Shown: positions 22,827 to 35,221 of the stretch, in pieces | Layout: every line of letters begins with the position of its first letter | Numbering within the stretch: position 1 is the stretch's first letter | Assembly: GCF_900176255.2 (NCBI RefSeq) | Contig: NZ_FXEG02000002.1 | Span: 930,001 to 994,000 of the forward strand | Source of the DNA: Mycobacterium ahvazicum | Lineage (GTDB): Bacteria; Actinomycetota; Actinomycetes; Mycobacteriales; Mycobacteriaceae | Direction: 5' to 3' | Length of the DNA stretch: 64,000 nucleotides | The notes under the pieces: generated by a model | Seen by the model: the letters and a program-made list of their open reading frames with translations, nothing else | The model's database searches: none | Told to the model about the DNA's origin: nothing | Program-made: the position numbers and the translations under genes

Positions 22827-24212
22827 CTAGCTCTTAATCCGGCGCATCAGTTGGTCGGCGGCATAGCGTCCACTGACCACGGCCCCGATAACGGTGGACG
22901 GGTTTTTGGTGTCGGCAGCCTCGCCCGCCAGGTAAAGCCGATCGCTGATCGGGTCCCGCAGGCAGCGGCGATCGTCGAGCCCGGAACCGGGCGCGTGGAA
23001 TGAGTAACTGCCCCGCGCATAGGGGTCGGTGCTCCAATTCGAGGTCCGGACTTCCACCGGCGCGACGTCGTCGCCGAACAGCTGGCGAGCGATCGGCAGC
23101 GCCCGGGCGGTCACATCGGCTGCCGAGGACGCCTCCACCGCCCGGCCGCGTTCGCCGGCATTGAAGGCCACCACGATCGGTCCGGCGCTGTTGGACAGGG
23201 TGAACCACTGCGCCCACGCGCCCGGGTCGGTGCCCATGAAGAGGTAGAAGGCGTTGTCCGTCTTCCATGTTCGCCGGTTGAACCGGAAGAAGGTCTTCGA
23301 CAGCACGCCGAATCCCAGGGCGTTCACGGCGCGAGCATGTTGGTCGGGGAGCGGGGGATCGAAGGCGATCGCACCGGCTTTGAGCACTCCGAGAGGGACG
23401 GTGACGATCGCAGCGGGGCCTTCGAAGGACTGGTTTCCGGCGTGCACGGTGACGGAGCTGTCACGTCGAGTGATCGCGGTGACCGGCGTGCCAAAGACGA
23501 TCTGAAGTCCGTCGGCCAGCAGCTTCGGCAGGGCGTCGTAGCCGTTCGTGATCACCGCCTGGTCGCCGTCGGCGTAGTCGCCGGTGTCAAATGTGTTGGC
23601 GGAGAGCTGGTCTGCGCCGGCCGCGTATTCGTCCTCGATCTCGGTGGCGACAAAGAATGCCAGCTGGGTGCGATCCGAACCCGAAAGCTCCGCGCGCTTG
23701 GCCGCGGCGTCGACGGCGGCGCCCAGGCTCCCGCCGGTGACCCGATCGCAGGCCCGTTCGACGAACTGGCGCCAGGAGTCGGCGTCGTAGCCCGTTGCCG
23801 GCAGCCGGCGATCCACCGCGAGCTTCGCCCAGCCGTAGTAGTCGGTCGGGATGACCTCGGCGTGCGCGTCGTGAGCCAGTTCCATCATCGGGTCGCTGGC
23901 GGTGCCGTGGATCCAGGACGCGCCCATCTCGATCGGCACACCCCAGTCGCGGTTGGTATAGACACGACCGCCGATGCGGTCGCGGGCCTCGATCAGGCGC
24001 ACCGGCCATCCCGCGTCGACCAGGCGGCGCGCGGCGGCCAAGCCGGCCATGCCGGCACCCACGATCAGGACCGACCCGGTGTCCGGTTTGATCTCCGGCG
24101 GCGGGGGTGGTGGTGACACCGAATGTTCACCCGGTGCGCAGGCAGCCAGCAGCCCGCCAGTGACCGCGCTCATCGTTGCTGTGAGCACCGCCCGACGGGA
24201 CATCGGGGACAT
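22827..24212 (-). CDS. FAD-dependent amine oxidase, predicted exported lipoprotein
   Basis: The 461-residue protein starts MSPMSRRAVLTATMSAVTGG and continues to LLAACAPG. SRRAVL resembles a twin-arginine signal and LLAAC a lipobox, so a folded, membrane-anchored enzyme outside the cytoplasm is predicted. The FAD motif is VLIVGAGMAGLAAARRLVDAG, followed by RIGGRVYTN. The C-terminal part includes GEAADTKNPSTVIGAVVSGR, the second cofactor contact typical of monoamine/polyamine oxidases. The substrate is not known. It is divergent from hpx, and the second oxidase aofH lies downstream of that gene. Confidence 0.86.
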   Translation of the reverse strand: MSPMSRRAVLTATMSAVTGGLLAACAPGEHSVSPPPPPPEIKPDTGSVLIVGAGMAGLAAARRLVDAGWPVRLIEARDRIGGRVYTNRDWGVPIEMGASWIHGTASDPMMELAHDAHAEVIPTDYYGWAKLAVDRRLPATGYDADSWRQFVERACDRVTGGSLGAAVDAAAKRAELSGSDRTQLAFFVATEIEDEYAAGADQLSANTFDTGDYADGDQAVITNGYDALPKLLADGLQIVFGTPVTAITRRDSSVTVHAGNQSFEGPAAIVTVPLGVLKAGAIAFDPPLPDQHARAVNALGFGVLSKTFFRFNRRTWKTDNAFYLFMGTDPGAWAQWFTLSNSAGPIVVAFNAGERGRAVEASSAADVTARALPIARQLFGDDVAPVEVRTSNWSTDPYARGSYSFHAPGSGLDDRRCLRDPISDRLYLAGEAADTKNPSTVIGAVVSGRYAADQLMRRIKS

Positions 24213-24394
24213 GACAGTCAGCCTCTCACACCGCAACCGGCGCGGTGCCGGGGTTTGCCAGTTAACGACGAATTGTGTGCTGTGATCCGGGCGCGCGGGT
24301 TGGCCGAAATTGCATAGTTGGACGCTCGTGCCGTTATAAGATCGCTGCATCCAGAGTGCGGCGACGGGGCCGTGTTCGACGGGGGGAGCTGGCG

Positions 24395-25354
24395 ATGAGT
24401 GCTCGGCGAACGACACGTGGGATTGACCCGCTGCCCGGCGTACTGCCGTCGAGCCGCACGCTGACCGTCCGCGCGGTCGACGGCACCCCGCTGCACGCGG
24501 AGGTCTTCGGGCCGCCGGACGGCTATCCGATCGTGCTGACTCACGGCATCACCTGCGCGATCCGGGCGTGGGCCTACCAGATCGCGGAGTTGGCCTCCGA
24601 ATACCGGGTGATCGCGTTCGACCACCGCGGCCACGGCCGAAGCGGGGTTCCGCGCCGCGGCGGATACAGCCTGAAACACCTTGCGTCCGATCTGGATTGC
24701 GTGTTGGACGCGACGTTGGCGCCGCATGAGCGCGCCGTCATCGCCGGGCACTCGATGGGCGGGATCACGATTGCCGCGTGGTCGGCCCGCTACCGCCACA
24801 AGGTCCACCGGCGCGCTGATGCCGTGGCGTTGATCAACACGACCACCGGCGACCTGGTGCGCCAGGTCAGGCTGTTCTCGGTGCCGGGGCGGCTGTCGCC
24901 GGCGCGATCGCTCGCCGCGCGCGGGTTGATCAACGTGTTCGGCGGCGTCCCGATTCCGGGTCCGGCGCTGCTGGCCACTCGCAGCCTGATTGCAATGCTC
25001 GCGGTTGGAAAGGACGCCGACCCGAGTGCCGCCACACTGATCCACGACTTGTTCGCGCGGACACCAGCCGCCGGGCGCGGCGGTTGCACGAGGATGCTCG
25101 TCGAATCCCTGGGGTCGCGGTACCTGGACCTGACCGGGTTGACGGTCCCAACCCTGGTCATCGGCAGCGAAGAGGATCGCCTGACACCGATCGCCGCGGC
25201 CCGCGAGATCGCCCGCACCGCGCCCAACGTGGTCGGCCTGGTCGAGCTGCCCGGCGGTCACTGCTCGATGTTGGAGCACCACCGTGAGGTCACCGGCCAG
25301 CTGCGGTCACTGGCCGAATCCATCACCCTGCCGGTCGCGCAGATCAGCTCATAG
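24395..25354 (+). CDS. hpx: Alpha/beta hydrolase, non-heme haloperoxidase-like (Rv3171c homologue)
   Basis: The 319-residue protein has an alpha/beta hydrolase fold: [17 protein letters not shown] (oxyanion loop), [10 protein letters not shown], the nucleophile elbow GHSMGG (Ser120), the acid in GSEEDRLTP and the base in GGHCSML. The Ser-His-Asp triad gives esterase/lipase or perhydrolase activity; the haloperoxidase name is historical. GGGGGGAG lies before the ATG at 24395. The synteny is hpx followed by a convergent aofH, as in M. tuberculosis Rv3171c/Rv3170. It overlaps aofH by 6 bases at the 3-prime ends. Confidence 0.88.
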   Translation: MSARRTTRGIDPLPGVLPSSRTLTVRAVDGTPLHAEVFGPPDGYPIVLTHGITCAIRAWAYQIAELASEYRVIAFDHRGHGRSGVPRRGGYSLKHLASDLDCVLDATLAPHERAVIAGHSMGGITIAAWSARYRHKVHRRADAVALINTTTGDLVRQVRLFSVPGRLSPARSLAARGLINVFGGVPIPGPALLATRSLIAMLAVGKDADPSAATLIHDLFARTPAAGRGGCTRMLVESLGSRYLDLTGLTVPTLVIGSEEDRLTPIAAAREIARTAPNVVGLVELPGGHCSMLEHHREVTGQLRSLAESITLPVAQISS

Positions 25355-26695
25355 CAGGGCGGTGATCTCGGCGGCCGCTCGGAGGCCGGACCGGACCGCC
25401 CCGTCGAAAAACCCGGTCCACTCGTCGGCGGTCTCGGTGCCCGCCCAGTGAATCGGTCCGACCGGTTCGCGCAGCCAGCGCCCGAACCGCGTCCACGACC
25501 CTGGCGGCACCGCCGCGGTCGGGCCACCCGGAGCGAAATCCTCGGTGCCCCAGCGATGATCCACATAGTCGAGTGGCTGAAGGGCCTCCTCGCCGAACAG
25601 CGACGCGAAGCAGCGCAAGGCGTCGCGGCGGCGTTGGTCGGTGGGCAGTGAATCGAACGCCCGGGCGTCGACAAAGCCCAGCAGGATTCCCGGCCCGTCG
25701 GCCTGCGGGCTGACGTCGAAGGTGATGAACACCGGTCCCTTGTCGGACAGCGCCTGTCCCGAGAGTCCGTTGGCTCGCCAGAACGGTGTCGAATATGCCG
25801 CGAAAGCCTTGCTGAGCCGGCCCTGCGGCCACTGTTCGACCAGACGCTGGTACTCGACGGGTAGTGGGGGGGTGAACTCGATGGCCCCGCGATGAGCCGG
25901 CGGGATCGCGACTATGACGAACCCGGCGTCGGCCGTACCCGCATCGGAGGTGACCGTCACGCCGGAACCGTGCCGTTCGATGCGGTGCACCGGGGCATTC
26001 AGCACGACGCGTGCGCCCAGTTCGTCGGCCGCCGACCGGGCGATTTGCTGGGTGCCGCCCGGGAAATGGTCCTGCTGGGCGCCGTCCTGGGTGTCGAGCA
26101 TCCGGTCCAGACCGCCCGCGGCCCGGATGTAGCGCGCGGCGTGCAACATCGACACGTCTTCAAGTTCGCATCCCCAGGTGACCCGGGCCATGATGGCCAT
26201 CAGGTCGCGCGACGAGGCGCTGGCGCGCACCGAACGCAACCACTGTCCGAACGACACCTCATCGAGCTGGCGGGCGCGCTGTGCCCGCCACGGTGCGTCG
26301 ACCGGAATGCTGCGCGCGATTCTTTCGAATTGCCAACGCAGCCGGGCGATGTCGAGCAACCCCGTCAGCGAAAGCTTGGGGATGGTGCCGTGGTAGGAAC
26401 GTGTCCAGCCGCGCCATTGGATGACGTTCTTGCCGTCATGGTAGGTAGGCGTAGTCGGGATCTGCAGTTCGGCCGCCAGCGCCAGCACCGCATCTTGGGT
26501 GGGGCCGACGAACGCGCCGCCCATATCCGCCGGCAATCCCGCGACGCTACCGGTGAACGCGCGCCCGCCCACGCGGTCGCGACCCTCGAACACCACCACG
26601 TCGTGACCCTGTCGCGTCAGCTCCCGCGCCGCGGCGAGACCGGCAAACCCCGCGCCGACCACCGCAACATCGACAGTCCACGACGGCATCGTCAC
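25349..26695 (-). CDS. aofH: Flavin-containing amine oxidase AofH (Rv3170 homologue)
   Basis: The product has 448 residues. [21 protein letters not shown] at residues 10-30 binds the FAD dinucleotide; RVGGRAFTG and then [17 protein letters not shown] follow. The C-terminal part holds [21 protein letters not shown], the covalent-type or FAD-contact segment of monoamine oxidases. The family oxidises primary amines with oxygen, giving aldehyde, ammonia and hydrogen peroxide. There is no signal peptide, unlike the lipoprotein oxidase next door. A run of seven G lies inside (25866-25872). Downstream it overlaps hpx slightly. Confidence 0.9.
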   Translation of the reverse strand: MTMPSWTVDVAVVGAGFAGLAAARELTRQGHDVVVFEGRDRVGGRAFTGSVAGLPADMGGAFVGPTQDAVLALAAELQIPTTPTYHDGKNVIQWRGWTRSYHGTIPKLSLTGLLDIARLRWQFERIARSIPVDAPWRAQRARQLDEVSFGQWLRSVRASASSRDLMAIMARVTWGCELEDVSMLHAARYIRAAGGLDRMLDTQDGAQQDHFPGGTQQIARSAADELGARVVLNAPVHRIERHGSGVTVTSDAGTADAGFVIVAIPPAHRGAIEFTPPLPVEYQRLVEQWPQGRLSKAFAAYSTPFWRANGLSGQALSDKGPVFITFDVSPQADGPGILLGFVDARAFDSLPTDQRRRDALRCFASLFGEEALQPLDYVDHRWGTEDFAPGGPTAAVPPGSWTRFGRWLREPVGPIHWAGTETADEWTGFFDGAVRSGLRAAAEITALL

Positions 26696-26764
26696 ACCCC
26701 CTAGTCAACCGCATGGTGACACGCCCGCGGTAGAGGACGTTCGCATCACGGCGATGGCAACCGT

Positions 26765-28117
26765 ATGCCCGCGGCGGCGAACTGCCTAATCTGCGATCAC
26801 GTGATTGCCACTGAGCCGGCCGCTACGGCTAATACAAGACCACAGCTGCGAACCGTAGCTCTAGGAAGCATGGTCGGCACCACGATCGAGTGGTACGACT
26901 TCTACCTCTACGCGACAGCGTCCGCGCTCGTGTTCAAACCGCTGTTCTTTCCTCATGTTTCGTCAACAGCCGGGACTTTGGCCTCCTTCGCCACCTATGC
27001 GGCCGGGTTCGGCGCCCGACCGATCGGTGCCGTGATCTCCGGTCACTTCGGGGACCGGTTGGGGCGCAAGGCCGTTCTGGTAGCCGCCTTGCTGACGATG
27101 GGGCTCGTCACCACCGCGATTGGGCTGTTGCCGACCTACGCCGCGGTGGGGGTGACCGCACCGGCGCTGCTGGCCGCGTTACGGGTGCTGCAAGGACTCG
27201 CGGTCGGCGCCGAATGGGGAGGCGCGGCCGTGCTCTCGGTTGAGCATGCACCGCCCGGGCGCCGTGGATTGTTCGGCAGCTTCACCCAGCTCGGTTCCCC
27301 GGCCGGCATGTTGCTGGCGACGTCAATCTTCTTTTTGACCCGCAAGGTGTGCGGCGCGGACACGTTCCTGGCTTCCGGATGGCGGATACCCTTTCTGTTC
27401 AGTGCCGTTCTGGTGGGGATCGGGCTGTTCATCCGGCTGCGGCTCAGTGACGACGCCATTTTCGAGCGTCTCAAAGAGCGCGACGACCTCTCGACGTTGC
27501 CGGTGCTGGAGGTGTTGCGCAGCCAGCCCCGTAATGTGTTGATCACCACCGGGTTACGAATGTCCCAAATTGCACTCTTTGTGTTGCTGACCACGTATTC
27601 ACTTACCTACCTGCAGGATTCGTTCGGCAAGGGCAGCGGCGTCGGATTGATCGCGGTGCTGATATCGTCGGCACTCGGATTGCTCAGCACGCCAGGCTGG
27701 GCATTGTTGTCCGATCGAATCGGTCGCCGGCCCCCATATCTGTTCGGCGCGCTGGCGGGGGTGGTCGCGCTGGCGTTGTTTTTCGTCGCCGCCGCAAGCG
27801 GGTCAGCCATCGCGGTGGTGCTCGCAATCGTGTTCGGCGTCAACGTTGTTCACGACGCGATGTACGGGCCGCAGGCCGCCTGGTTCGCCGAACTCTTCGA
27901 CACCCGGCTGCGTTACAGTGGGTCGTCGCTGGGTTATCAAATCGGAGCCGTGCTGTCGGGAGGCTTCGCGCCGTTGATCGCGGCGGCTCTGCTGGTGGCC
28001 GGCGGCGGTAGACCGTGGTTGATCGTGGGGTATTTCGCGGTGCTGGCGGCTATCACGGTCGCCGCGGCCTACGCGGCACGGGAAACGTACGGGGACCAAA
28101 TCGAGTGGGCACGATGA
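26765..28117 (+). CDS. MFS transporter of the metabolite:H+ symporter type
   Basis: The 450-residue protein has 12 hydrophobic segments and the MHS signature: TTIEWYDFYLYATASAL in TM1, GHFGDRLGRKAVL between TM2 and TM3, and QGLAVGAEWGGAAVL in TM4-5. These transporters import organic acids or betaine-like solutes with a proton. The stop overlaps the downstream oxygenase start (ATGA), so the two are coupled. I use the ATG at 26765. It is the first gene of a four-gene plus-strand cassette (transporter, monooxygenase, amidinotransferase-like hydrolase, GntR) that interrupts the otherwise M. tuberculosis-like order between aofH and the Rv3169 homologue. Confidence 0.87.
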   Translation: MPAAANCLICDHVIATEPAATANTRPQLRTVALGSMVGTTIEWYDFYLYATASALVFKPLFFPHVSSTAGTLASFATYAAGFGARPIGAVISGHFGDRLGRKAVLVAALLTMGLVTTAIGLLPTYAAVGVTAPALLAALRVLQGLAVGAEWGGAAVLSVEHAPPGRRGLFGSFTQLGSPAGMLLATSIFFLTRKVCGADTFLASGWRIPFLFSAVLVGIGLFIRLRLSDDAIFERLKERDDLSTLPVLEVLRSQPRNVLITTGLRMSQIALFVLLTTYSLTYLQDSFGKGSGVGLIAVLISSALGLLSTPGWALLSDRIGRRPPYLFGALAGVVALALFFVAAASGSAIAVVLAIVFGVNVVHDAMYGPQAAWFAELFDTRLRYSGSSLGYQIGAVLSGGFAPLIAAALLVAGGGRPWLIVGYFAVLAAITVAAAYAARETYGDQIEWAR

Positions 28118-29466
28118 ACAGGATCTACCTCAATGCCTTCGACATGGCCTGTGTCGGGCACCAGTCGGCCGGGCTGTGGCGTCACCCCGAGGACCGCGGT
28201 TATCGGTATCGCGAACTCGGCTATTGGACCGAACTGGCCAAAATCCTGGAGGCCGGCGGCTTCGACGCGTTGTTTCTCGCCGACGTGCTCGGCGTGTACG
28301 ACGTGTACGGCGGGTCTCGCGATGCCGCGGTGCGAGACGCCGCGCAGTTTCCGGTCAACGACCCGACCGCCGCCGTTTCCGCGATGGCGGTGGTGACCGA
28401 GACGCTCGGCTTCGGGATCACGTTGTCGCTCACCTACGAGCAGCCCTACGCGCTGGCACGCAGGTTGTCGACACTGGATCACCTAACCGGCGGACGGGTG
28501 GCGTGGAACATCGTGACCTCGTATCTGGACAGTGCGGCACGCAATCTCGGCCTCGACGCCCAGATTCCGCATGACCAGCGCTATGAGATCGCCGATGAGT
28601 ACCTCGAGGTCTGTTACAAACTCTGGGAAGCGTCGTGGGAGGCCAACGCGGTGGTGCGCGACCCGGTGCGCGGTGTGTTCACCGATCCGGCCAAGGTGCA
28701 CGACATCGAGCACAAAGGCCGTTATTTCACGGTTCCGGGACCGTTTCTGTGCGAACCGTCTCCGCAGCGCACACCGGTGCTGTTCCAGGCCGGCGCCTCG
28801 CCGCGCGGTGTCCAATTTGCCGCCGCCAACGCCGAGGCCGCGTTCATCTCCGGCCCGACACCCCAAATCGTGCGCGGCCCGGTGCGGGCGCTGCGCGAGA
28901 CCGCTGCGGGGTTGGGCCGGGATCCGCGTTCCATCAAGGTCTTCACCATGGTGACCCCGATCGTCGCCGAGACGCACGAGCGAGCCGTGGCCAAGTTAGC
29001 TGAATACCGTGAATACGTCAGCACGACTGGCGCTTTGGCGCTCTTCGGCGGCTGGACCGGGGTGGACCTGGCCGAGCTGGGTGACGACGACCCGCTGCGT
29101 TACAGCGAGACAGACGCCAACCGGTCCGCGCTGGCCTCCTTCACCACCGATGAGCGCACCTGGACGGCAAGGGAACTCGCCGAAGAGATCGGCATCGGCG
29201 GGCGCGGGCCGCTGCTGGTGGGCTCACCCGGCGAGGTCGCCGACGAACTCGAGCGCTGGGTCGAGGAGGCCGACGTCGACGGGTTCAACCTCGCCTACGT
29301 GACGATGCCGGGCACCTTCGTGGACTTCGCGAAACTGGTTGTGCCCGAACTGCGTCGCCGCGGACGGGTCCCGGATCAGGTCCCGCGTTGCACGCTGCGC
29401 GAACGGCTGGGCGGTAAGGGACCGCTGCTGGCTGCCGACCACCCTGGCGCGGCGTACCGTCGCTGA
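28114..29466 (+). CDS. FMN-dependent monooxygenase (NtaA/SnaA/DszA-like LLM family)
   Basis: The 450-residue protein matches the large luciferase-like monooxygenases: LNAFDMACVGHQSAGLWRHP at the start, GFDALFLADVLGVYDVY, then VTETLGFGITLSLTYEQPYALARRLSTLDHLTGGR and WNIVTSY. Later come PVLFQAGASPRGVQFAA and FISGPTP. This subgroup (nitrilotriacetate, EDTA, dibenzothiophene sulfone and dimethylsulfone oxygenases) uses FMNH2 supplied by a separate reductase, and none is encoded nearby. The ATG at 28114 overlaps the transporter stop. It probably oxidises the imported compound, splitting a C-N or C-S bond. The substrate is unknown. Confidence 0.86.
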   Translation: MNRIYLNAFDMACVGHQSAGLWRHPEDRGYRYRELGYWTELAKILEAGGFDALFLADVLGVYDVYGGSRDAAVRDAAQFPVNDPTAAVSAMAVVTETLGFGITLSLTYEQPYALARRLSTLDHLTGGRVAWNIVTSYLDSAARNLGLDAQIPHDQRYEIADEYLEVCYKLWEASWEANAVVRDPVRGVFTDPAKVHDIEHKGRYFTVPGPFLCEPSPQRTPVLFQAGASPRGVQFAAANAEAAFISGPTPQIVRGPVRALRETAAGLGRDPRSIKVFTMVTPIVAETHERAVAKLAEYREYVSTTGALALFGGWTGVDLAELGDDDPLRYSETDANRSALASFTTDERTWTARELAEEIGIGGRGPLLVGSPGEVADELERWVEEADVDGFNLAYVTMPGTFVDFAKLVVPELRRRGRVPDQVPRCTLRERLGGKGPLLAADHPGAAYRR

Positions 29467-29555
29467 CGGTTTCCCGCCGACGTCGCGTTGTCCGGCGGAT
29501 ACGCCTCAATATGTCCCGAGGAGTCCACGGTGGGGTAACGCAGCACACCGGGCCT

Positions 29556-29584
29556 TTGACAAATGATCGATCATCGATCAAAAT
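29556..29584 (+). promoter_or_regulatory. Promoter with perfect TTGACA -35 element
   Basis: TTGACA at 29556-29561 matches the -35 consensus. A -10-like CAAAAT at 29579-29584 follows after 17 bases. The amidinotransferase-like gene starts 39 bases further on. The palindrome (29564-29580) lies in the spacer, where a repressor would block polymerase. Confidence 0.6.
29564..29580. promoter_or_regulatory. 17-base palindromic operator between -35 and -10
   Basis: TGATCGATCATCGATCA is a perfect inverted repeat of 8 bases around a central C. The GntR-family gene two genes downstream is the obvious candidate repressor, although its target site has not been shown. Confidence 0.65.
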
Positions 29585-29622
29585 AGGCGGGTGAGGTCCC
29601 ACCGATGCGAACCGAGGAATCG

Positions 29623-30768
29623 ATGACAACCCTGGACACGCCCAAATTCCGCCGCGCCTATGACGATTGGCGGCTGACGGACATCCCGCACTATCGGGAC
29701 GGGAACAGCACCTACGAGTTCGTGCGTGCCACCCACGAGGTGGACTACCGCACCTATCAAGCCGAGGCAGTGGCGGGCCGATCGTTCGGCTTCAACGGAA
29801 TCGGTCGGCTGACCGAGGTCGCTTTGCACATGCCGACCAAGCACACGCTCCACGATCAGAGTTCGCAGTACAGGGAAAATCCGGCGTTCTTCCAGGCGCT
29901 GATGGGGGTACCGGATCGCGGACCGGTCGACTTGTTGGCGTTTCAGCGCGAAACCGAGGAACTCGCAACGGCATTCGAGGACAGCGGCATTACTGTGCAT
30001 TGGATCGACTATCCGGAGGAGCCGACCAATCCGTACGGTCCGCTGATGGGCCATGTGTTTCTGTCGTGGGGTTCGATCTGGCGCGGGGGTTCCGTCATCT
30101 CCCGTTTCGGGTTCCTGCCCGGCATGGTCGGGGTGACCGAGTACCTGGCCAAGTGGGCCTGGAACACCCTCAACATCCCTCCGCTCATCGCCATCACCGA
30201 AGGCGCCATGGAGCCGGGGGCATGCAACATGATCGCCGAGGAGGTATTGGTCACCTGCTTGTCCGCCTCTTACGATCAGCGTGGGACGGAACAATTCGTC
30301 AACGCCATCTCCAAGACGAATGGCACGAGCGAGTTCTACAACCTGCAGTTGAGACCGGCCGTGGAAGGCTTTTTCAACCAAGCGACCGGCGCGTGCGCTC
30401 ATCCGGACATCAACATCAACGCGATCGACGTCGGAAAGCTGGTTGTGTCTCCGGCGGCGCTGGACTGGGAGGCGCGTACCTGGTTGTACGACAACAACTT
30501 CGAACTGATCGAGGCCGACGCACAGGAGCAGCGCGATTTTCTGGCTCCATGCAACGTGCTGTTGCTGGAGCCCGGCAAGGTGATCGCACACGCGGACTGT
30601 CACGCCACGAACGAGAAAATCCGGGCCGCCGGCGTCGAGGTCATCGAGGTGACCGGTACTGAAATCCGCAAGGCGTGCGGAGGCATCAAGTGCCGGGTGA
30701 TGCAGATCAACCGGGAACCCGGGCCGACTCTGGCGGATGTTCGGAACCGGGCGTGGCGCTCGGCCTAA
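29623..30768 (+). CDS. Amidinotransferase/arginine-deiminase-fold hydrolase
   Basis: The 381-residue protein has the pentein fold: FNGIGRLTEVALHMPT and later the catalytic region TEIRKACGGIKCRVMQINRE, where the Cys of GIKC is the likely nucleophile. A His in ATGACAHPD and acidic residues in GAMEPGACNMIAEE complete the family pattern. Penteins hydrolyse or transfer amidino groups of arginine, dimethylarginine, agmatine or glycine-arginine pairs. The ATG at 29623 follows GAGGAATCG; an earlier in-frame start at 29605 is less likely. It has its own promoter but sits in the cassette after the oxygenase. The substrate may be a guanidino compound, which is inference. Confidence 0.82.
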   Translation: MTTLDTPKFRRAYDDWRLTDIPHYRDGNSTYEFVRATHEVDYRTYQAEAVAGRSFGFNGIGRLTEVALHMPTKHTLHDQSSQYRENPAFFQALMGVPDRGPVDLLAFQRETEELATAFEDSGITVHWIDYPEEPTNPYGPLMGHVFLSWGSIWRGGSVISRFGFLPGMVGVTEYLAKWAWNTLNIPPLIAITEGAMEPGACNMIAEEVLVTCLSASYDQRGTEQFVNAISKTNGTSEFYNLQLRPAVEGFFNQATGACAHPDININAIDVGKLVVSPAALDWEARTWLYDNNFELIEADAQEQRDFLAPCNVLLLEPGKVIAHADCHATNEKIRAAGVEVIEVTGTEIRKACGGIKCRVMQINREPGPTLADVRNRAWRSA

Positions 30769-30777
30769 AGTGGGGCG

Positions 30778-31464
30778 GTGTCCAACACGTCTGACGCAAG
30801 GCCCGAGGTGCGTGGTATGCCGCTGCGTGAACAGATTTTGGGTGTGCTGCTCGACGGGTTGATCAGCGGTCGGTGGCAACCCGGCGACCGGATTGTCGAA
30901 CGGCAGGTCGCCACCGACCTGAACGTCAGCCAAGCGCCTGTTCGTGAAGCGCTGCGGGATCTGGAAGGGCTGCGGCTGGTCAGCTCGGAGCCCAACAAGG
31001 GTGCGCGTGTTCGCGACATAGGTCCCGATGACCTGTTGGAGATGTACCCCGTGCGAGCGGCTTTGGAAGGCCTCGCCGCCTCACTTGCGGTCGATCGACT
31101 CGACGGCGACGTGACCGCATTGCATCGGCATGCCGACGAGATTCGCAAGGCGGCCGACTTGGGTGACGTCGGCATGCAAGTTCGGGCCGGCGTTGCCTTC
31201 CATCGCGAGATCGTCGCCAGTGCGGGCAACCGGGTGCTGCTGGCGGTCTGGGAATCGCTGGGCATCGAGGTGTGGACGAATTTGTCGATTCGCTTGTTGC
31301 GCACCGAGTTACACGCAAACGTCGATGATCACATCGCGATCGTCGAAGCGTTCGCCAGACGTGACCCGAACGTCGATACCCTGGTCCGTGAGCACGTGAT
31401 GTCCTACTGTCACGGGAGCCCGACCGATGGCCGCGGAGCAAAACGGTTACGGCGCAACCGTTAA
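30778..31464 (+). CDS. GntR-family regulator with FCD domain
   Basis: The 228-residue protein has an N-terminal winged helix (REQILGVLLDGLISGRWQPGD, then ERQVATDLNVSQAPVREALRDL) and a C-terminal all-helical FCD domain (about residues 85-215) with DLLEMYPVRAALEGLAASLAV and the metal- or ligand-binding His in FHREIV and VDDHIAIVEAF. FCD proteins sense small carboxylates or amino-acid derivatives. A GTG start lies 10 bases after the preceding stop codon. It is likely to control the cassette through the palindrome at 29564-29580. Its 3-prime end overlaps the convergent Rv3169-like gene by 18 bases. Confidence 0.87.
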   Translation: MSNTSDARPEVRGMPLREQILGVLLDGLISGRWQPGDRIVERQVATDLNVSQAPVREALRDLEGLRLVSSEPNKGARVRDIGPDDLLEMYPVRAALEGLAASLAVDRLDGDVTALHRHADEIRKAADLGDVGMQVRAGVAFHREIVASAGNRVLLAVWESLGIEVWTNLSIRLLRTELHANVDDHIAIVEAFARRDPNVDTLVREHVMSYCHGSPTDGRGAKRLRRNR

Positions 31465-32561
31465 CCAGTCGGCGAACCCCGACGGGTCGTGGCGGCCCAG
31501 GGCGCCGTGCTCGTAGAGGCCCCACCCCTCGACCGGCGGCTTGTCGCCCTCGATGCAGACCGCGCGACCCACGTGGTCGATCACCCCGAAACCGGCACGC
31601 CCGATGATTGCCGGGTCGGTCATGTTGTAGGTCAGGCGTTCGGCGTACTTCTCGCCCTTCCAGGTGCCGTGGATCCAGTCCGAATCGCCACCGTAGCCGC
31701 CGCCGACGTGAATGGGCACCGGCAATTTGGACTCGACGTCGAAGTGGACCGGTGAGCCGTCCGGAGTGGTCGCGTCGATGGTGGCCCCGGTCGGAATGCG
31801 GGTGCCGGACGTGTAGTGGATCTTGACCCGCGGCCAGCCCAGCTGCTCGACACGGCCGTCGCGCCAGATCCGGGTGCAGTCGTTGAGCGAGCGGAACCCG
31901 TTGGGCTCCTCCTGGATGATCAACACGATCGCAAAGTCGTCGAAAGCCATTGGTACGTATAGCCACCACATGCCCTCGAACGGTGGGTCGGCGGGCCGTC
32001 CGGCCGGCTCAGCCTCGCCGATCGGGCGGATGCCCCACGACCGGTCGCGGCTCCCCAGCCAGGTGTTGGGGTCGACGACGATTTCCTCGCCGTCGATCAC
32101 GACGTGTCCGCTCCAGCTGCCCAGCTGCGCGAAGCGCTGCGCGTCCAGCGTGACCCGGTTGCCGGACCGCAGGATGTGCGGCTGTTCCTGGACGACGTCG
32201 AACAGGCCCTTCCAGGTGAGATCGGCTGCGATGCCTTCGGTTTCGTCGAGGACGATCCGCAGCTTGTGCAGCGGTTCGATCACCTCGACCCGGTAGCCGT
32301 TGACGTGTTGGTTGAGGCGGTCTTGGTCGATCGCGTCCGACACGTGCACCGCGGTCTGGGTGTCACCGCGCCGGATCAGCACGAACGCGTCTTTGACACC
32401 GAGGTTGGGGTAGTAGCCAATGCCGCTGATCAAGAAGATGTCGCCGGTGCGGTCATGGGCGTTGAAGTAGGACCGGTCGTAGAAGTTGCGGTCCGAGGAG
32501 CCGGGCCACGCGATCGGCTGGGGAATCTGGTGTACCGGGTACTCGTCGAGCGGTCCGAGCA

Positions 32562-32562
<1 letters not shown>
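31447..32562 (-). CDS. Rv3169-like conserved protein
   Basis: The 371-residue protein has a beta-rich composition with many Trp and Asp; conserved bits are DRSYFNAHDRTGDIFLISGIGYYPNLGV and FEGMWWLYVPMAFDDFA. I do not recognise a catalytic motif, so no function is given. Orthologues stay next to the Rv3168 kinase-like gene in M. tuberculosis, which argues that the two work on the same small molecule. The ATG at 32562 overlaps the stop of that gene (TAATG), so translation is coupled. The frame is open upstream but there it lies within the kinase gene. Confidence 0.82.

Positions 32563-35221
<2,659 letters not shown>

Noticed and set aside
22808..22828. Hairpin AGCGC/GCGCT between the MmyB-type and amine oxidase genes
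   Set aside because: Only five base pairs with an 11-base loop, and it overlaps a stop codon; too weak to call a terminator.
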